A stretch of DNA of 64,000 nt. Origin: Brucella pituitosa. GTDB lineage: Bacteria; Pseudomonadota; Alphaproteobacteria; Rhizobiales; Rhizobiaceae. The stretch lies in the NCBI RefSeq assembly GCF_003049685.1, contig NZ_PYSY02000002.1:186001-250000 (forward strand), read 5' to 3'. The notes below the pieces were generated by a model. The model was not told the origin of the DNA. It made no database searches and saw only the letters and a program-made list of their open reading frames with translations. Positions 38,673-46,340 of the stretch are shown one piece after another (position 1 is the stretch's first letter; the number at the start of each line of letters is the position of its first letter). The position numbers and the translations under genes are program-made.

Positions 38673-39263
38673 ATGTACTTGAGTGATTACAGCCGATACG
38701 CGGAAAGTGGCCAACGCGCGCGCAGGCGAATGCGCTTCCTTGGTGAAACGCCGAACGGTAATAAACTGTGGACCCCGAAGGAAGATGAGCTTTGCCGAGA
38801 GTACGGCTCAGATTATGCGGTACTGGCAAAAAAGCTGCCGCATCGTTCGTACATGGCAATAAAAAAGCATTGTCAAAAGCTTGGACTGCGCCCTCGTCTC
38901 CGCGCGGTTACCGCCAAAGAATTGTCGTTGATGCGCAGATTGGTTCCTCGCGGTACTTCTGATGAAATTCAACAGGCGTTTCCACATCGTACGTTGAACT
39001 GCATAAAGTCGATATGCCTGTACCATGGAATTTACAAAGAGAAGAAGCCATATCAATCAACCGGTATTGCCCTCATTGATGACATTCGCGCTCGCTGTTT
39101 TGAGAACAACCTGACTATGACCGATCTGGATGATATCGCTAGGACTAAACGATATTTCCAAAATAGGGGCTGGAAAGACAGCAAAGCGCCGAACTACGCA
39201 GCCGTCTACAAGGCAGTTGCCGCCCTCGATGGTGAAATCTCCATTCGCTGGAGGGACGAATGA
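38673..39263 (+). CDS. SANT/Myb-like (GcrA-like N-terminus) DNA-binding protein
   Basis: This is a 196-residue protein. Residues 33-75 (LWTPKEDELCREYGSDYAVLAKKLPHRSYMAIKKHCQKLGL) form a SANT/Myb-type helix-turn-helix with the spaced tryptophan, as in GcrA and in several prophage regulators. A second similar segment (TAKELSLMRRLVPRGTSDEIQQAFPHRTLNCIKSICLYHGI) follows, so there are two tandem repeats. The C-terminus is helical. The start is chosen for the AGGAG upstream. The next gene overlaps its stop by four bases. Confidence 0.7.
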   Translation: MYLSDYSRYAESGQRARRRMRFLGETPNGNKLWTPKEDELCREYGSDYAVLAKKLPHRSYMAIKKHCQKLGLRPRLRAVTAKELSLMRRLVPRGTSDEIQQAFPHRTLNCIKSICLYHGIYKEKKPYQSTGIALIDDIRARCFENNLTMTDLDDIARTKRYFQNRGWKDSKAPNYAAVYKAVAALDGEISIRWRDE

Positions 39264-39466
39264 AACCCGACCGCTATTCAATTGCTGCTGAAATCGAACG
39301 CTTGATCGATATGCTGGATCAGATGGAGGATGATCCAGACCTTGAACTGGAACCGCTAGAAGAACAGCACGATGCGGAATCCGATCTAGCTTGGGCGAAT
39401 GGGTACGCTCCCGACTGGTTTGTTATTGCTGAGCGATCCAGACGAAAGGCTAACGGCATTCATTGA
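39260..39466 (+). CDS. Small acidic hypothetical protein
   Basis: The protein has 68 residues with an acidic centre (DMLDQMEDDPDLELEPLEEQHDAESD) and a Trp-rich end (AWANGYAPDWFVIAERSRRKANG). It overlaps the SANT-like gene by four bases, so it is co-translated. Role unknown. Confidence 0.6.
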   Translation: MKPDRYSIAAEIERLIDMLDQMEDDPDLELEPLEEQHDAESDLAWANGYAPDWFVIAERSRRKANGIH

Positions 39467-39530
39467 GGCCCTATCTCGACAGCCTTCGACAATTTTGCTT
39501 TGATCTGTCTGGGGATTGGGGGATTTAAGA

Positions 39531-40157
39531 TTGTCGAAGGCGAAAAACTGGATTCTTGGCGCAGCTGCGTTATTCGTTCTTGTGAAGGTTTTCGGTAAAG
39601 ACGAACCCCAAACTGTCCCATCCTCACCCCCTGTAGCTTCGCAACCTGTTATCAAATCTCCCGAACCTGCGATTCAGCCGATGGGCTTCGTGCAGGCGAC
39701 TTCGCCACGGCAGACGGAAACGCCTCCTCCATCATCGGACCGTCATCCGCTCGTGGGTAAAACACTTTATGCTACCGCCAATGTGAATATGAGGCAGGAG
39801 CCTTCTGTTTCGGCAAAAATCATCACTTCAATCGGACGAGGCAAAGCCGTGAAGGCTTTGAACTACCGATCCGGCTGGTTCAGCGTGTCATACGACAATC
39901 GCACCGGCTGGGTGTCTGAGCCGTATCTGGCTGAAAAGCCACCGTCTCCACCGGCAAAGACAGTTTCAACTTCTCGAACCGTAGCGCCGCCTGTTGCATC
40001 TCGCGTTGCTCCGGCACGTCGCTTAGGACAGCCTACTCGGTCTGCTTATGTCGGAACTTGCGATTGCCCATACGATAGGATGCGAAATGGCCGTTTATGC
40101 GGACGTAATAGCGCTTACAGCAAACCGGGCGGGCGCAGTCCTGTTTGCTATCATTAG
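39531..40157 (+). CDS. SH3 domain protein with C-terminal Cys-rich motif
   Basis: This membrane-anchored, periplasmic protein has 208 residues. An N-terminal uncleaved helix (NWILGAAALFVLVKVFG) is followed by a Pro/Ser linker, a bacterial SH3 domain at about 80-140 (YATANVNMRQEPSVSAKIITSIGRGKAVKALNYRSGWFSVSY), and a C-terminal module CDCPYDRMRNGRLCGRNSAYSKPGGRSPVCY that recurs in rhizobial prophage and island proteins. SH3b domains usually bind peptidoglycan. The TTG start at 39531 has GGGGGA upstream; TTG 39516 is an alternative. Confidence 0.72.
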   Translation: MSKAKNWILGAAALFVLVKVFGKDEPQTVPSSPPVASQPVIKSPEPAIQPMGFVQATSPRQTETPPPSSDRHPLVGKTLYATANVNMRQEPSVSAKIITSIGRGKAVKALNYRSGWFSVSYDNRTGWVSEPYLAEKPPSPPAKTVSTSRTVAPPVASRVAPARRLGQPTRSAYVGTCDCPYDRMRNGRLCGRNSAYSKPGGRSPVCYH

Positions 40158-40246
40158 GCAATAATTTCAGCTCCTCGATCTGGAGCAAGGGCACCGACTC
40201 GAGATACGATGCGCAAACATCAAGGGGCAACACAATGGGAGGAAAC

Positions 40247-40513
40247 ATGCGTGGAATAATTGGTGCAGGCATATTGTTGGTCAGCACATGCTGGTTTTAC
40301 CCCTCGCAAGCACAGACTTTCGGCGGCTACGATTGTACCGAAGATTGTTCTGGCCATAAAGCGGGCTTCGACTGGGCTGAGCAGAACGGTATATCAAGCG
40401 AAGATGATTGCGGAGGCAATAGCAATTCTTTCGAAGAAGGCTGCAAAGCGTATGTCGAGGATTCTGATCGTGGTTCGGACGAAGATGACGACGGAAACGA
40501 GATTGATGAATGA
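40247..40513 (+). CDS. Secreted acidic hypothetical protein
   Basis: The protein (88 residues) begins with a signal peptide (MRGIIGAGILLVSTCWFYPSQAQ). The mature part has paired cysteines (YDCTEDCSGHKAGFDWAEQNGISSEDDCGGNS...EEGCKAYVED) and a very acidic tail. Similar short proteins occur in Rhizobiales genomes, with no known role. ATG 40247 has GGGAGG upstream. Its stop overlaps the next small lipoprotein gene. Confidence 0.65.
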   Translation: MRGIIGAGILLVSTCWFYPSQAQTFGGYDCTEDCSGHKAGFDWAEQNGISSEDDCGGNSNSFEEGCKAYVEDSDRGSDEDDDGNEIDE

Positions 40514-40617
40514 AAGTACTGTCTGCCACTTTAACCGTTATAATCTTGGCTAGCGTGCTGACGGGCTGCGCTAATCGCTCATGCCGCGATTGGCCAGGAA
40601 CGTGCATGATTCAATAA
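40510..40617 (+). CDS. Very small putative lipoprotein
   Basis: A 35-residue protein with a lipoprotein signal, LTGC at 17-20, and only 15 residues after the acylated cysteine (ANRSCRDWPGTCMIQ). It overlaps the preceding stop (ATGA). Its size and position resemble lysis-associated or entry-exclusion lipopeptides, but no function can be claimed. Confidence 0.5.
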   Translation: MKVLSATLTVIILASVLTGCANRSCRDWPGTCMIQ

Positions 40618-40735
40618 TAAAAGCACAAAATTGCGCCCGTTATCACCTGCGCCAAGAGAGATACTGTTTGGCAATTCGGATATTAAATAAGAGTATTGTG
40701 AAATTAGGTGAGCCACTTTGCACTAAATCGGCGGA

Positions 40736-41227
40736 TCAGCGTAAAAATTTTGTATCTTCTTTTATAACCGCAGCCTCTACGGTCTGCTGTGCTAAATAAT
40801 ATTCGTTCACCGCTTCGACTAAGCTTTTGCCATCATACGGCCCTGTGATTTCATCAGCAGCATCTGCCAGCCTCACGACAGCTCGTTCATAATTCTTGGC
40901 AACGGATAAGGTTCCATCGATCCTCCTCGATAATTCCCTCACGCTGTCAACAGAACGTAAAAGTTTATTGCGTAAAACCTCTACTTCATCAGGAGTTTTT
41001 GTTTTAAGTCCACGAGCAACATCAGAAAAAAGCTTTAACGAATCGTCTATCCGTTGGGAAGATTCTTGAAATTGCTCATAATTCTTCCGAAGACCATCTA
41101 AATAAGTTGATCTATATTGTTGATAATAACTCGCAACAAATCCTCCGCCAAAGCTTATAAAGCCAAGCACTAATGACCAAACCCAAATATGCCTTTTTAC
41201 TAAAGAAGCTATTTTCCCCATAGTCAT
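40736..41227 (-). CDS. Membrane-anchored coiled-coil protein, second gene of AT-rich cargo pair
   Basis: The protein has 163 residues: one N-terminal membrane helix (IWVWSLVLGFISFGGGFVASYY), then a long helical region rich in heptads (LRKNYEQFQESSQRIDDSLKLFSDVARGLKTKTPDEVEVLRNKLLRSV). No enzyme motif. It overlaps the upstream 369-residue gene by four bases, so the two are a unit. The DNA is clearly AT-rich compared with both flanks, indicating independent acquisition. Not recognised; candidate partner in a membrane-associated defence or exclusion system (inference). Confidence 0.65.
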   Translation of the reverse strand: MTMGKIASLVKRHIWVWSLVLGFISFGGGFVASYYQQYRSTYLDGLRKNYEQFQESSQRIDDSLKLFSDVARGLKTKTPDEVEVLRNKLLRSVDSVRELSRRIDGTLSVAKNYERAVVRLADAADEITGPYDGKSLVEAVNEYYLAQQTVEAAVIKEDTKFLR

Positions 41228-42333
41228 TGACGAATTATTACGTTGCTTTGAATTCCTGTGTTAGCTACGGCGCTTCTAATTTTTTCACACGCTGGAGCCC
41301 ACTTATCCAGACCTAGCAGGCGAAGCTGTGTCACTACTTGATCATGAACCATTACTGTACACCTGTCGTCCATGGGAGCCAATGAGTTCCCAAAAACAAT
41401 CTGATTGTTAATTGCTGCGTCTACAGCTCCCGCCCCGACATGTGCAGCAAGGGCAAGCATTACCGCGATAACAATAGGGGTAATGCGGATAGATTTCAAC
41501 GAAATCCCTCCGGGAGAGTTAACATTAGTGTATAGGTCCGGTGAGATCAATCGCAGGTCTTCGAATGCAGCTTCCGTTAAACTTAAAAGCTCGTCAAAAT
41601 CTCGTTCTACTCGATCAGTATTAGCGGTTATAAAGTTAAAAAATGCTTGGATTAGGAAGTCATCTGCTGCTTGAAATCGTTCCTCTGTAATTTCAAAGCG
41701 TGAACTGAATTCTTGATCGGTCGAATAAGAGCCATAGCATTGACGTAGAATTTTTGGCCATGCCGTCCGTTCAAGCAGAAACATAACTGATGGCTTCTGC
41801 AACTGATCTAGCGTTTTGGGCGGTAGATCCGACTTAGGAATACGAGCCAACCATTTAACCCGGCGTCCGTTCAAGGGTAGATCAGGATAAGTTGGACTCA
41901 ATAAGCTTTCGACAATGTTTGGTTCATCAATTAATTCGCCTATCACCGCCATTTCTTTAAATGAACGGGGGGGAACAATAACGATATCCCCTTTCTTCAT
42001 GTCCTCGAACATTCCTCGGACATATCTGGCAAACTGACTGGATGCGTGGCCCAGCTCAAGATGGTCAAAGTCGGCTAGCGGACCGGGAAAGCCTCCATCC
42101 GGGCGCCCTGATATAAACCACCGGCGAATTGCTACTGATCTGAGAATTCTTGCATTAAGATTTTCTATTTCATCAAGTGTACGAAATTTTGGCAAATCTA
42201 GCGCTGGTAGTTCGATGCCAACCATCTCACTGTCTAAAAACTGTTGAAACAGGCGGTAGTGCGCACCAGGTCTGATAACGAACACGCGAACGTCATCACG
42301 AATAAACTTAGTACGTATATCGATGTTGATCAT
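41224..42333 (-). CDS. PUA-like N-terminal domain protein with C-terminal membrane helix
   Basis: This 369-residue protein is not in a family I can name with certainty. Residues 14-135 (VRVFVIRPGAHYRLFQQFLDSEMVGIEL...MFEDMKKGDIVIVPPRSFKEMAVIGELIDE) resemble the PUA-like module found at the N-terminus of Mrr-type and other nucleic-acid-sensing defence proteins. A helical middle follows, then one membrane helix at about 284-306 and a small C-terminal domain with two cysteines. It is coupled to the membrane coiled-coil gene. A sensor plus membrane effector arrangement is plausible but unproved. Confidence 0.6.
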   Translation of the reverse strand: MINIDIRTKFIRDDVRVFVIRPGAHYRLFQQFLDSEMVGIELPALDLPKFRTLDEIENLNARILRSVAIRRWFISGRPDGGFPGPLADFDHLELGHASSQFARYVRGMFEDMKKGDIVIVPPRSFKEMAVIGELIDEPNIVESLLSPTYPDLPLNGRRVKWLARIPKSDLPPKTLDQLQKPSVMFLLERTAWPKILRQCYGSYSTDQEFSSRFEITEERFQAADDFLIQAFFNFITANTDRVERDFDELLSLTEAAFEDLRLISPDLYTNVNSPGGISLKSIRITPIVIAVMLALAAHVGAGAVDAAINNQIVFGNSLAPMDDRCTVMVHDQVVTQLRLLGLDKWAPACEKIRSAVANTGIQSNVIIRQ

Positions 42334-42434
42334 ACCTGCCCCCTATATAACGGGAGAGATATATTACAAAAAATGAGTCGGCTAGTTCTTTCCATTCAGA
42401 ATTTGGCAAATTGCTACCCGTTAGAGCTAAAGGG

Positions 42435-42671
42435 TTATTTCCTCAACGCCACTCCCGGCCCGCTTGCTACCTGTCCATCTTCGAGAAATTGGACGCCAGC
42501 CGCTTCGAGTGCTTTGCTTATCGCTTCCAGATTATTGATGACAGGTACGGAGCGACCGGCCTCAAAGTTGCGGACGGTGGAGGCTCCCACGCGCGCAGCT
42601 TTTGCCAGTTCGTCTTGCGATAGAGCAACCAAGCCACGCGCAGCACGGCATTGTTCAGGAGAGAGCATCAT
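42435..42671 (-). CDS. XRE family helix-turn-helix repressor
   Basis: This 78-residue Cro/CI-type regulator has [54 protein letters not shown], a full XRE domain with the short strand that follows in small repressors. It is divergent from the early operon starting at 42781, and the gap carries several GTTA/TAAC dyads. It is the likely lysogeny-type switch of the element. GC content is like the core genes, not like the AT-rich pair downstream. Confidence 0.85.
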   Translation of the reverse strand: MMLSPEQCRAARGLVALSQDELAKAARVGASTVRNFEAGRSVPVINNLEAISKALEAAGVQFLEDGQVASGPGVALRK

Positions 42672-42678
42672 TACCTCG

Positions 42679-42752
42679 CATAACTATTTTCGTTATGTGT
42701 AACGAATTTATGTTGACACGTCTATATGTAACGATTATCGTTATGGTTAACG
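42679..42752. promoter_or_regulatory. Operator array and rightward promoter
   Basis: Dyads: CATAAC-N7-GTTATG (42679-42697), GTTATGTGTAAC (42692-42703), TAACGATTATCGTTA (42729-42743) and GTTAAC (about 42746). TTGACA at 42713-42718 with TATCGT 17 bases on forms a plausible plus-strand promoter overlapped by the third dyad. This is the arrangement expected for XRE repression of the early operon. Confidence 0.6.
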
Positions 42753-42780
42753 AATAATATTACACTAAAGATGGTTAAAA

Positions 42781-43056
42781 ATGTTCAACCTGTCAGCAAT
42801 CATGAATGAAGCATGGGCGAGCTATCGCCGCCAGTACAGCAAGCGCGTTTTCAATCGCGGCACTTTCAACTGGCTCCTCATGCTGTCGTGGAAGCGCGCC
42901 AAGGATGCAGCCTTGCGCATTAGCAATCCGGTACTGGCAAAGGTGGAAGCACTTCGTGAACAGATCGAACTGCTTTCATATAAGCCTTGGAGCGTCGATA
43001 TTCAGAGCCGCCGCCGCGATATGGAAGCCCAGATTTCGAGGCTTCTTGCAGCGTAG
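42781..43056 (+). CDS. Hypothetical early-operon protein
   Basis: This 91-residue basic protein (MNEAWASYRRQYSKRVFNRGTFNWLLMLSWKRAKDAALR) has a helical C-terminus. Short basic proteins starting like this are common at the head of early operons in rhizobial prophages. No motif allows a function. It is the first gene behind the operator array. Confidence 0.65.
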   Translation: MFNLSAIMNEAWASYRRQYSKRVFNRGTFNWLLMLSWKRAKDAALRISNPVLAKVEALREQIELLSYKPWSVDIQSRRRDMEAQISRLLAA

Positions 43057-43144
43057 TGTGACGGTTCTTTTGAACCCCTCTGAGAGAGTACGCCCGACAA
43101 GGGCGAGACCGATTTAACCAATTCTGAAAATCTGGAGAAGTCCA

Positions 43145-43459
43145 ATGACGGAACATGCGATTCCGGCTCACGCCGAAGGCTTGTCTAAAAATGAGCAGCA
43201 TTTGTCAGACGAGGCGTGTGTACGCCTAGAAGACCTGAACGGCGCTCTTTGGGAGCTAAAGAACATGGCTTCCATCATGGATGCGATGATTGAACGCTGG
43301 CTGTCTCTGTCACTCGCCAGCAAGAATAAGCATGGTCAATATGTCTTCTGCCTATCCGCGGGCCTTCGCGACGAAATTTTGTTCGCCACATCGGATACAC
43401 GCCGCCGAGCCTTTGTTGCCCATGCGGATATGCTCAAGGCGTTGGAGGTCGTTCAATGA
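43145..43459 (+). CDS. Hypothetical early-operon protein
   Basis: This 104-residue soluble helical protein has the segment DEACVRLEDLNGALWELKNMASIMDAMIERWLS. There is no signal peptide or membrane segment and the protein is not recognised. It overlaps the next gene by four bases, and the start has GGAGAAG upstream. Confidence 0.6.
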   Translation: MTEHAIPAHAEGLSKNEQHLSDEACVRLEDLNGALWELKNMASIMDAMIERWLSLSLASKNKHGQYVFCLSAGLRDEILFATSDTRRRAFVAHADMLKALEVVQ

Positions 43460-43662
43460 ATTCGACCAACAAAAAGCTTGTGGCAGACGCCTTCGGTCAA
43501 ACTGTCCAAGATGGACAGGCAATTGCGCGCACCATCCAGGAAGCAGCCGACGATTTGGCTTTCCTGATGCAGCAACTTCACGGCGAGCCGTTCCGGTCGG
43601 ACATCAATCATGAAGTAGGTTACCTGCTGATCTGCTTGAAAAATAAGGGAGCGTCATCATGA
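43456..43662 (+). CDS. Small hypothetical protein
   Basis: A 68-residue helical, polar protein with no recognised motif. Four-base overlaps with the genes on both sides place it in the early operon. Likely real by context only. Confidence 0.55.
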   Translation: MNSTNKKLVADAFGQTVQDGQAIARTIQEAADDLAFLMQQLHGEPFRSDINHEVGYLLICLKNKGASS

Positions 43663-43985
43663 ACCGCCGCTTCTTCCTCAAGCTTTTCCCCGCCGCAAGC
43701 GCCGCAGCTGCACTGCCCGCTGTGGTGACTGGAGCAACCCCAGAGCCAAAGCTGCCCGAACCTGCACCCCTTTCCGAAAAATGGCAGGGCGACGGGTATT
43801 ATGAGGTGCTGGACGCTGGCAAGGTTCAGATTTTAAGCGTCGTTCGCTTTAGTCCGTATGACTGCAAAAATGACGGGCGATGCTTTCGCTTCGATCCCCG
43901 CATACCCTTTTCAGATGGCGAAATTGTCTATCGATATGAGGCGGCAATTGATGCCGTGCTGGTGCGCAAAGTCGGGGAGTTTTGA
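43659..43985 (+). CDS. Tat-exported hypothetical protein
   Basis: The protein has 108 residues. MNRRFFLKLFPAASAAAALPAVV is a twin-arginine signal with the consensus RRFFLK, unusual for a protein in a phage-like early operon. The mature part is about 80 residues with two cysteines and no known fold. It is coupled to the preceding gene by ATGA. Role unknown. Confidence 0.6.
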   Translation: MNRRFFLKLFPAASAAAALPAVVTGATPEPKLPEPAPLSEKWQGDGYYEVLDAGKVQILSVVRFSPYDCKNDGRCFRFDPRIPFSDGEIVYRYEAAIDAVLVRKVGEF

Positions 43986-43987
43986 GC

Positions 43988-44083
43988 ATGAAACTCATCC
44001 GCGTTGTTCTGGCGCTTCTCATTCTCAAAGCTGCTCGGCGTATCGCCTTTGCGTTGTTCCCGAAGAATGGAGCAGCCAAATGA
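43988..44083 (+). CDS. Very small basic membrane peptide
   Basis: The 31 residues are MKLIRVVLALLILKAARR followed by a second hydrophobic patch. It lies two bases after the Tat protein and overlaps the next start by four. The position and tight packing are the only evidence. Confidence 0.4.
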   Translation: MKLIRVVLALLILKAARRIAFALFPKNGAAK

Positions 44084-44253
44084 GCAGCCCTGCCATTAAC
44101 CGCCTGCGCCGTCTGTTTCTGGAGCAATGGATTGATGAAGCTATCGCGCTTCTCGATCAGATTGACGGGGATGCAGACTTGGAAGACACCGACGAGGATT
44201 TCGTTGATGAGCGCGAGAATTTCGGCAAGGTACCGGGAGGTATAGGCGCATGA
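44080..44253 (+). CDS. Small acidic hypothetical protein
   Basis: A 57-residue protein (MSSPAINRLRRLFLEQWIDEAIALLDQIDGDADLEDTDEDFVDE) with a helical start and an acidic end. It overlaps the genes on both sides by four bases. The frame is open upstream, but this ATG matches the chain of overlaps. Unknown role. Confidence 0.55.
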   Translation: MSSPAINRLRRLFLEQWIDEAIALLDQIDGDADLEDTDEDFVDERENFGKVPGGIGA

Positions 44254-45251
44254 GCCAGCTCGCCAATTCATCCGCCGAGGTTCACGCCTTCCCACGCCGT
44301 CAAAGCCCGAATGCGTTCGATCAGGCAAAACAGGAACTGGCCGCATTCAAGTTCTCGCTATTCGAGACGGTTTCAGCCGATCCGCTCTTGCGCGCTGGTC
44401 AGTGCCTCAATCTGATTATCGTCTATGCGTCCCTCGTCACCATCGACAAGAAGACACTCCAGACAACGACTGCTTACGCTTCAAACAGCCGTGTCTTTAT
44501 TCGCGCCGGTCTGCGTTCACACCACACAGCAGTTAAGGCCCGCAGGCTTCTTGAGCAGCATAGCTATCTCATTCCGGTTGGCCGCAAGAATGGCATCACG
44601 GTTTATCGCATCGACAACCCGCATCATGAGCGAGTTCAGATGTACGTTCAGGAGTTGGAAGAACGTCAGCGCGAGATTAAAGCCGATCAGAATGTACGCA
44701 GTAGGCCGCAATCCAGTATGGCAAATAATGCCCACCTTGGGCCTGCAAGGGTGGCAGAAGTTGCCCACCCTGAAAATGATAAGGACGGCAATATATGCCC
44801 ACCAAGGATGGCAGAAAGTGCCCATCAAGGTGGGCAGAAAATGCCACCAAATACCTTAAAGGAATACCTTACAGGATTACCTGTAATAAACGGCTATGAA
44901 GACAGCGACGGTTATCCAGTTATGGGTGACGTTAAGGGGGAGCGCAGCGCGCAAACCAAAAGCGCCGTAGCAAGCTCCCCCGACTTCCCGGCAAAGAAAA
45001 AAAACGGCTACGCACTCGCAGCAAACGGTGAGGATGATAGGACGCCTTTTCCTTCAATCCCATCGCAGCCAGAGGCCGATAAGTTTTTAGCGACCGTATT
45101 CGGTTCAGATTTGAGCAGATTGCATGAGCGCGTGCTGGATGGATGCCGTAAGCGCCTCATGAATGGATTGCTCACCCCGGCTTTTGTTCGCGCGCGTCTC
45201 GATGCGTTGGAGAAGCAGCCAGCTTTCGGAGGTGCTTCACATGCTCGATAA
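44250..45251 (+). CDS. Replication initiator-like helix-turn-helix protein with internal iterons
   Basis: This 333-residue protein has an N-terminal winged-helix initiator module (residues 25-135, LAAFKFSLFETVSADPLLRAGQCLNLIIVYASLV...VFIRAGLRSHHTAVKARRLLEQHSYLIPVGRKNGITVYRI), as in phage O-type and island Rep proteins. The central region is low complexity (AHLGPARVAEVAHPEN...PPRMAESAHQGGQKMPP) because it is encoded by iteron-like DNA repeats, followed by AT-rich DNA. A C-terminal helical domain remains. Placement of an origin inside the initiator gene is known from lambda O. It is preceded by the early small genes and followed by a GcrA-like gene. Confidence 0.75.
   Translation: MSQLANSSAEVHAFPRRQSPNAFDQAKQELAAFKFSLFETVSADPLLRAGQCLNLIIVYASLVTIDKKTLQTTTAYASNSRVFIRAGLRSHHTAVKARRLLEQHSYLIPVGRKNGITVYRIDNPHHERVQMYVQELEERQREIKADQNVRSRPQSSMANNAHLGPARVAEVAHPENDKDGNICPPRMAESAHQGGQKMPPNTLKEYLTGLPVINGYEDSDGYPVMGDVKGERSAQTKSAVASSPDFPAKKKNGYALAANGEDDRTPFPSIPSQPEADKFLATVFGSDLSRLHERVLDGCRKRLMNGLLTPAFVRARLDALEKQPAFGGASHAR
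44729..44841. repeat. Iteron-like repeats inside the initiator gene (candidate origin)
   Basis: Units starting TGCCCAYC begin at 44729, 44762, 44796 and 44819. The last two are 23-bp direct repeats differing at only a few positions, each with an internal dyad (TGCCCA...GGCAGA). An AT-rich stretch follows from about 44846 to 44895, suitable for unwinding. Confidence 0.6.
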
Positions 45252-45435
45252 GCTGACACGTCCGCATGAAGGCTTCCCGCTCGCTGACCTTTCGCGGCAT
45301 CAATGCAAGTGGCCAGTTAATCAGGCGCAGGCTGGAGAGCTTCACCTGTTCTGTGGTGAGGTTGTCCAAAGTGGACACCCATACTGCGAGGAACATTGCC
45401 GGAAAGCTTACATGGGCACGGTTCGTTCGCGGTGA
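45241..45435 (+). CDS. GcrA-like zinc-knuckle protein (C-terminal domain only)
   Basis: The protein has 64 residues. RHQCKWPVNQ...GELHLFCGEVVQSGHPYCEEHCRKAY matches the C-terminal, sigma-70-contacting part of the alphaproteobacterial cell-cycle regulator GcrA, with Cys22, Cys38, Cys49, His52 and Cys53. The N-terminal SANT DNA-binding domain is missing. It overlaps the initiator gene by 11 bases. Free-standing GcrA C-termini occur in prophages and could redirect the host RNA polymerase (inference). Confidence 0.75.
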   Translation: MLDKLTRPHEGFPLADLSRHQCKWPVNQAQAGELHLFCGEVVQSGHPYCEEHCRKAYMGTVRSR

Positions 45436-45514
45436 TGCCTGTTGTCTTATGTTGACATTCAAAGCAGATTTGTAACTATCATTGCTGCCGCCTCCAAGCG
45501 AGTACGGGAGATTA

Positions 45515-45610
45515 ATGGCTAAAGAAGCATTGCCTGAAACAATTCGAATCGTGGTGGTGGCTGGTCTCTCAGATCGTACGTTCAAGCCAGTGGTACAGGG
45601 GGCTACATGA
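45515..45610 (+). CDS. Very small hypothetical protein
   Basis: A 31-residue frame (MAKEALPETIRIVVVAGLSDR) with CGGGAG upstream and a stop overlapping the next start. Real by context only. Confidence 0.35.
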   Translation: MAKEALPETIRIVVVAGLSDRTFKPVVQGAT

Positions 45611-46146
45611 AAATCAGCATTCTGCTATTATCAATTGGCTTAATCAGTGCGAACATTGCGTTAGCCGATACTCAATCTTCAATATCTGAGATGAGAAGCA
45701 CGCCTATATCAGTTTTTGATCTTGGCGTGTTCTCTACTAAACAAATGCTAAAAGAAAAAATTGGTGCTGGATTTGAATTGGACGGCTCGGTTAGTGGTTG
45801 GCGAAACTATATGACGGGGGCGGGATATAACCCCAATAATAACACACTAACGTTGTTTGCAGTCGGTATCGATATTCCTAAAGTGCCTGCTAACTGGAAC
45901 TTCGAAGCCGAATGTAAGCAGGTATTATTCAGAATGCGTATCTATGCTGGATATTCAGAGTCAGATAATCGATTAATCACATCGCCCTCTTTACTGATGC
46001 AGCTATTTGCGGATAATTTTCGAGGGAACCTCGATGGAGACATAGCAGAAAGTACTGTTGTGAGCTTTTCTCGTAGAGTAAGCACCAATTATTACACTTG
46101 TACGGGTTCTTTAATGTCGGATGGTTTCGAAATTACACAGGAGTGA
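45607..46146 (+). CDS. Secreted hypothetical protein
   Basis: The protein (179 residues) starts with a signal peptide (MKISILLLSIGLISANIALA-D). The mature part is moderately AT-rich in its codons, with no enzyme motif and two separated cysteines (FEAECKQVLF; YYTCTGSL) that may form a disulphide. It is periplasmic by prediction. It lies at the end of the early rightward region and is followed, after two iteron copies, by a strong terminator. Confidence 0.65.
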   Translation: MKISILLLSIGLISANIALADTQSSISEMRSTPISVFDLGVFSTKQMLKEKIGAGFELDGSVSGWRNYMTGAGYNPNNNTLTLFAVGIDIPKVPANWNFEAECKQVLFRMRIYAGYSESDNRLITSPSLLMQLFADNFRGNLDGDIAESTVVSFSRRVSTNYYTCTGSLMSDGFEITQE

Positions 46147-46220
46147 GATTTAGGCATCTTTCGTGTGATTGACAGTTTGAGACATAATTCGGCAACACTG
46201 TTTTCGGATCAACACGTGCG

Positions 46221-46271
46221 CGCGAGGCTCACCGATTTAATTCCGGTCATCACGCGAGGCTCACCGATTTA
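46221..46271. repeat. Two 19-bp direct repeats (iteron family, cluster 1)
   Basis: CGCGAGGCTCACCGATTTA occurs identically at 46221-46239 and 46253-46271, a 32-base period. Related units form a four-copy cluster at 48288-48415. Confidence 0.75.
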
Positions 46272-46285
46272 TCCGATTTCAGTTG

Positions 46286-46308
46286 GCGGCTGAAAAGCCG
46301 CTTTTTTT
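46286..46308 (+). terminator. Rho-independent terminator
   Basis: The stem GCGGCT/AGCCGC with a GAAA loop is followed by seven T. It is 140 bases past the stop of the secreted-protein gene and facing the minus-strand genes. Confidence 0.8.
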
Positions 46309-46340
46309 GAGTCAGTCTATAGGCCGACTTATGACGGCTG

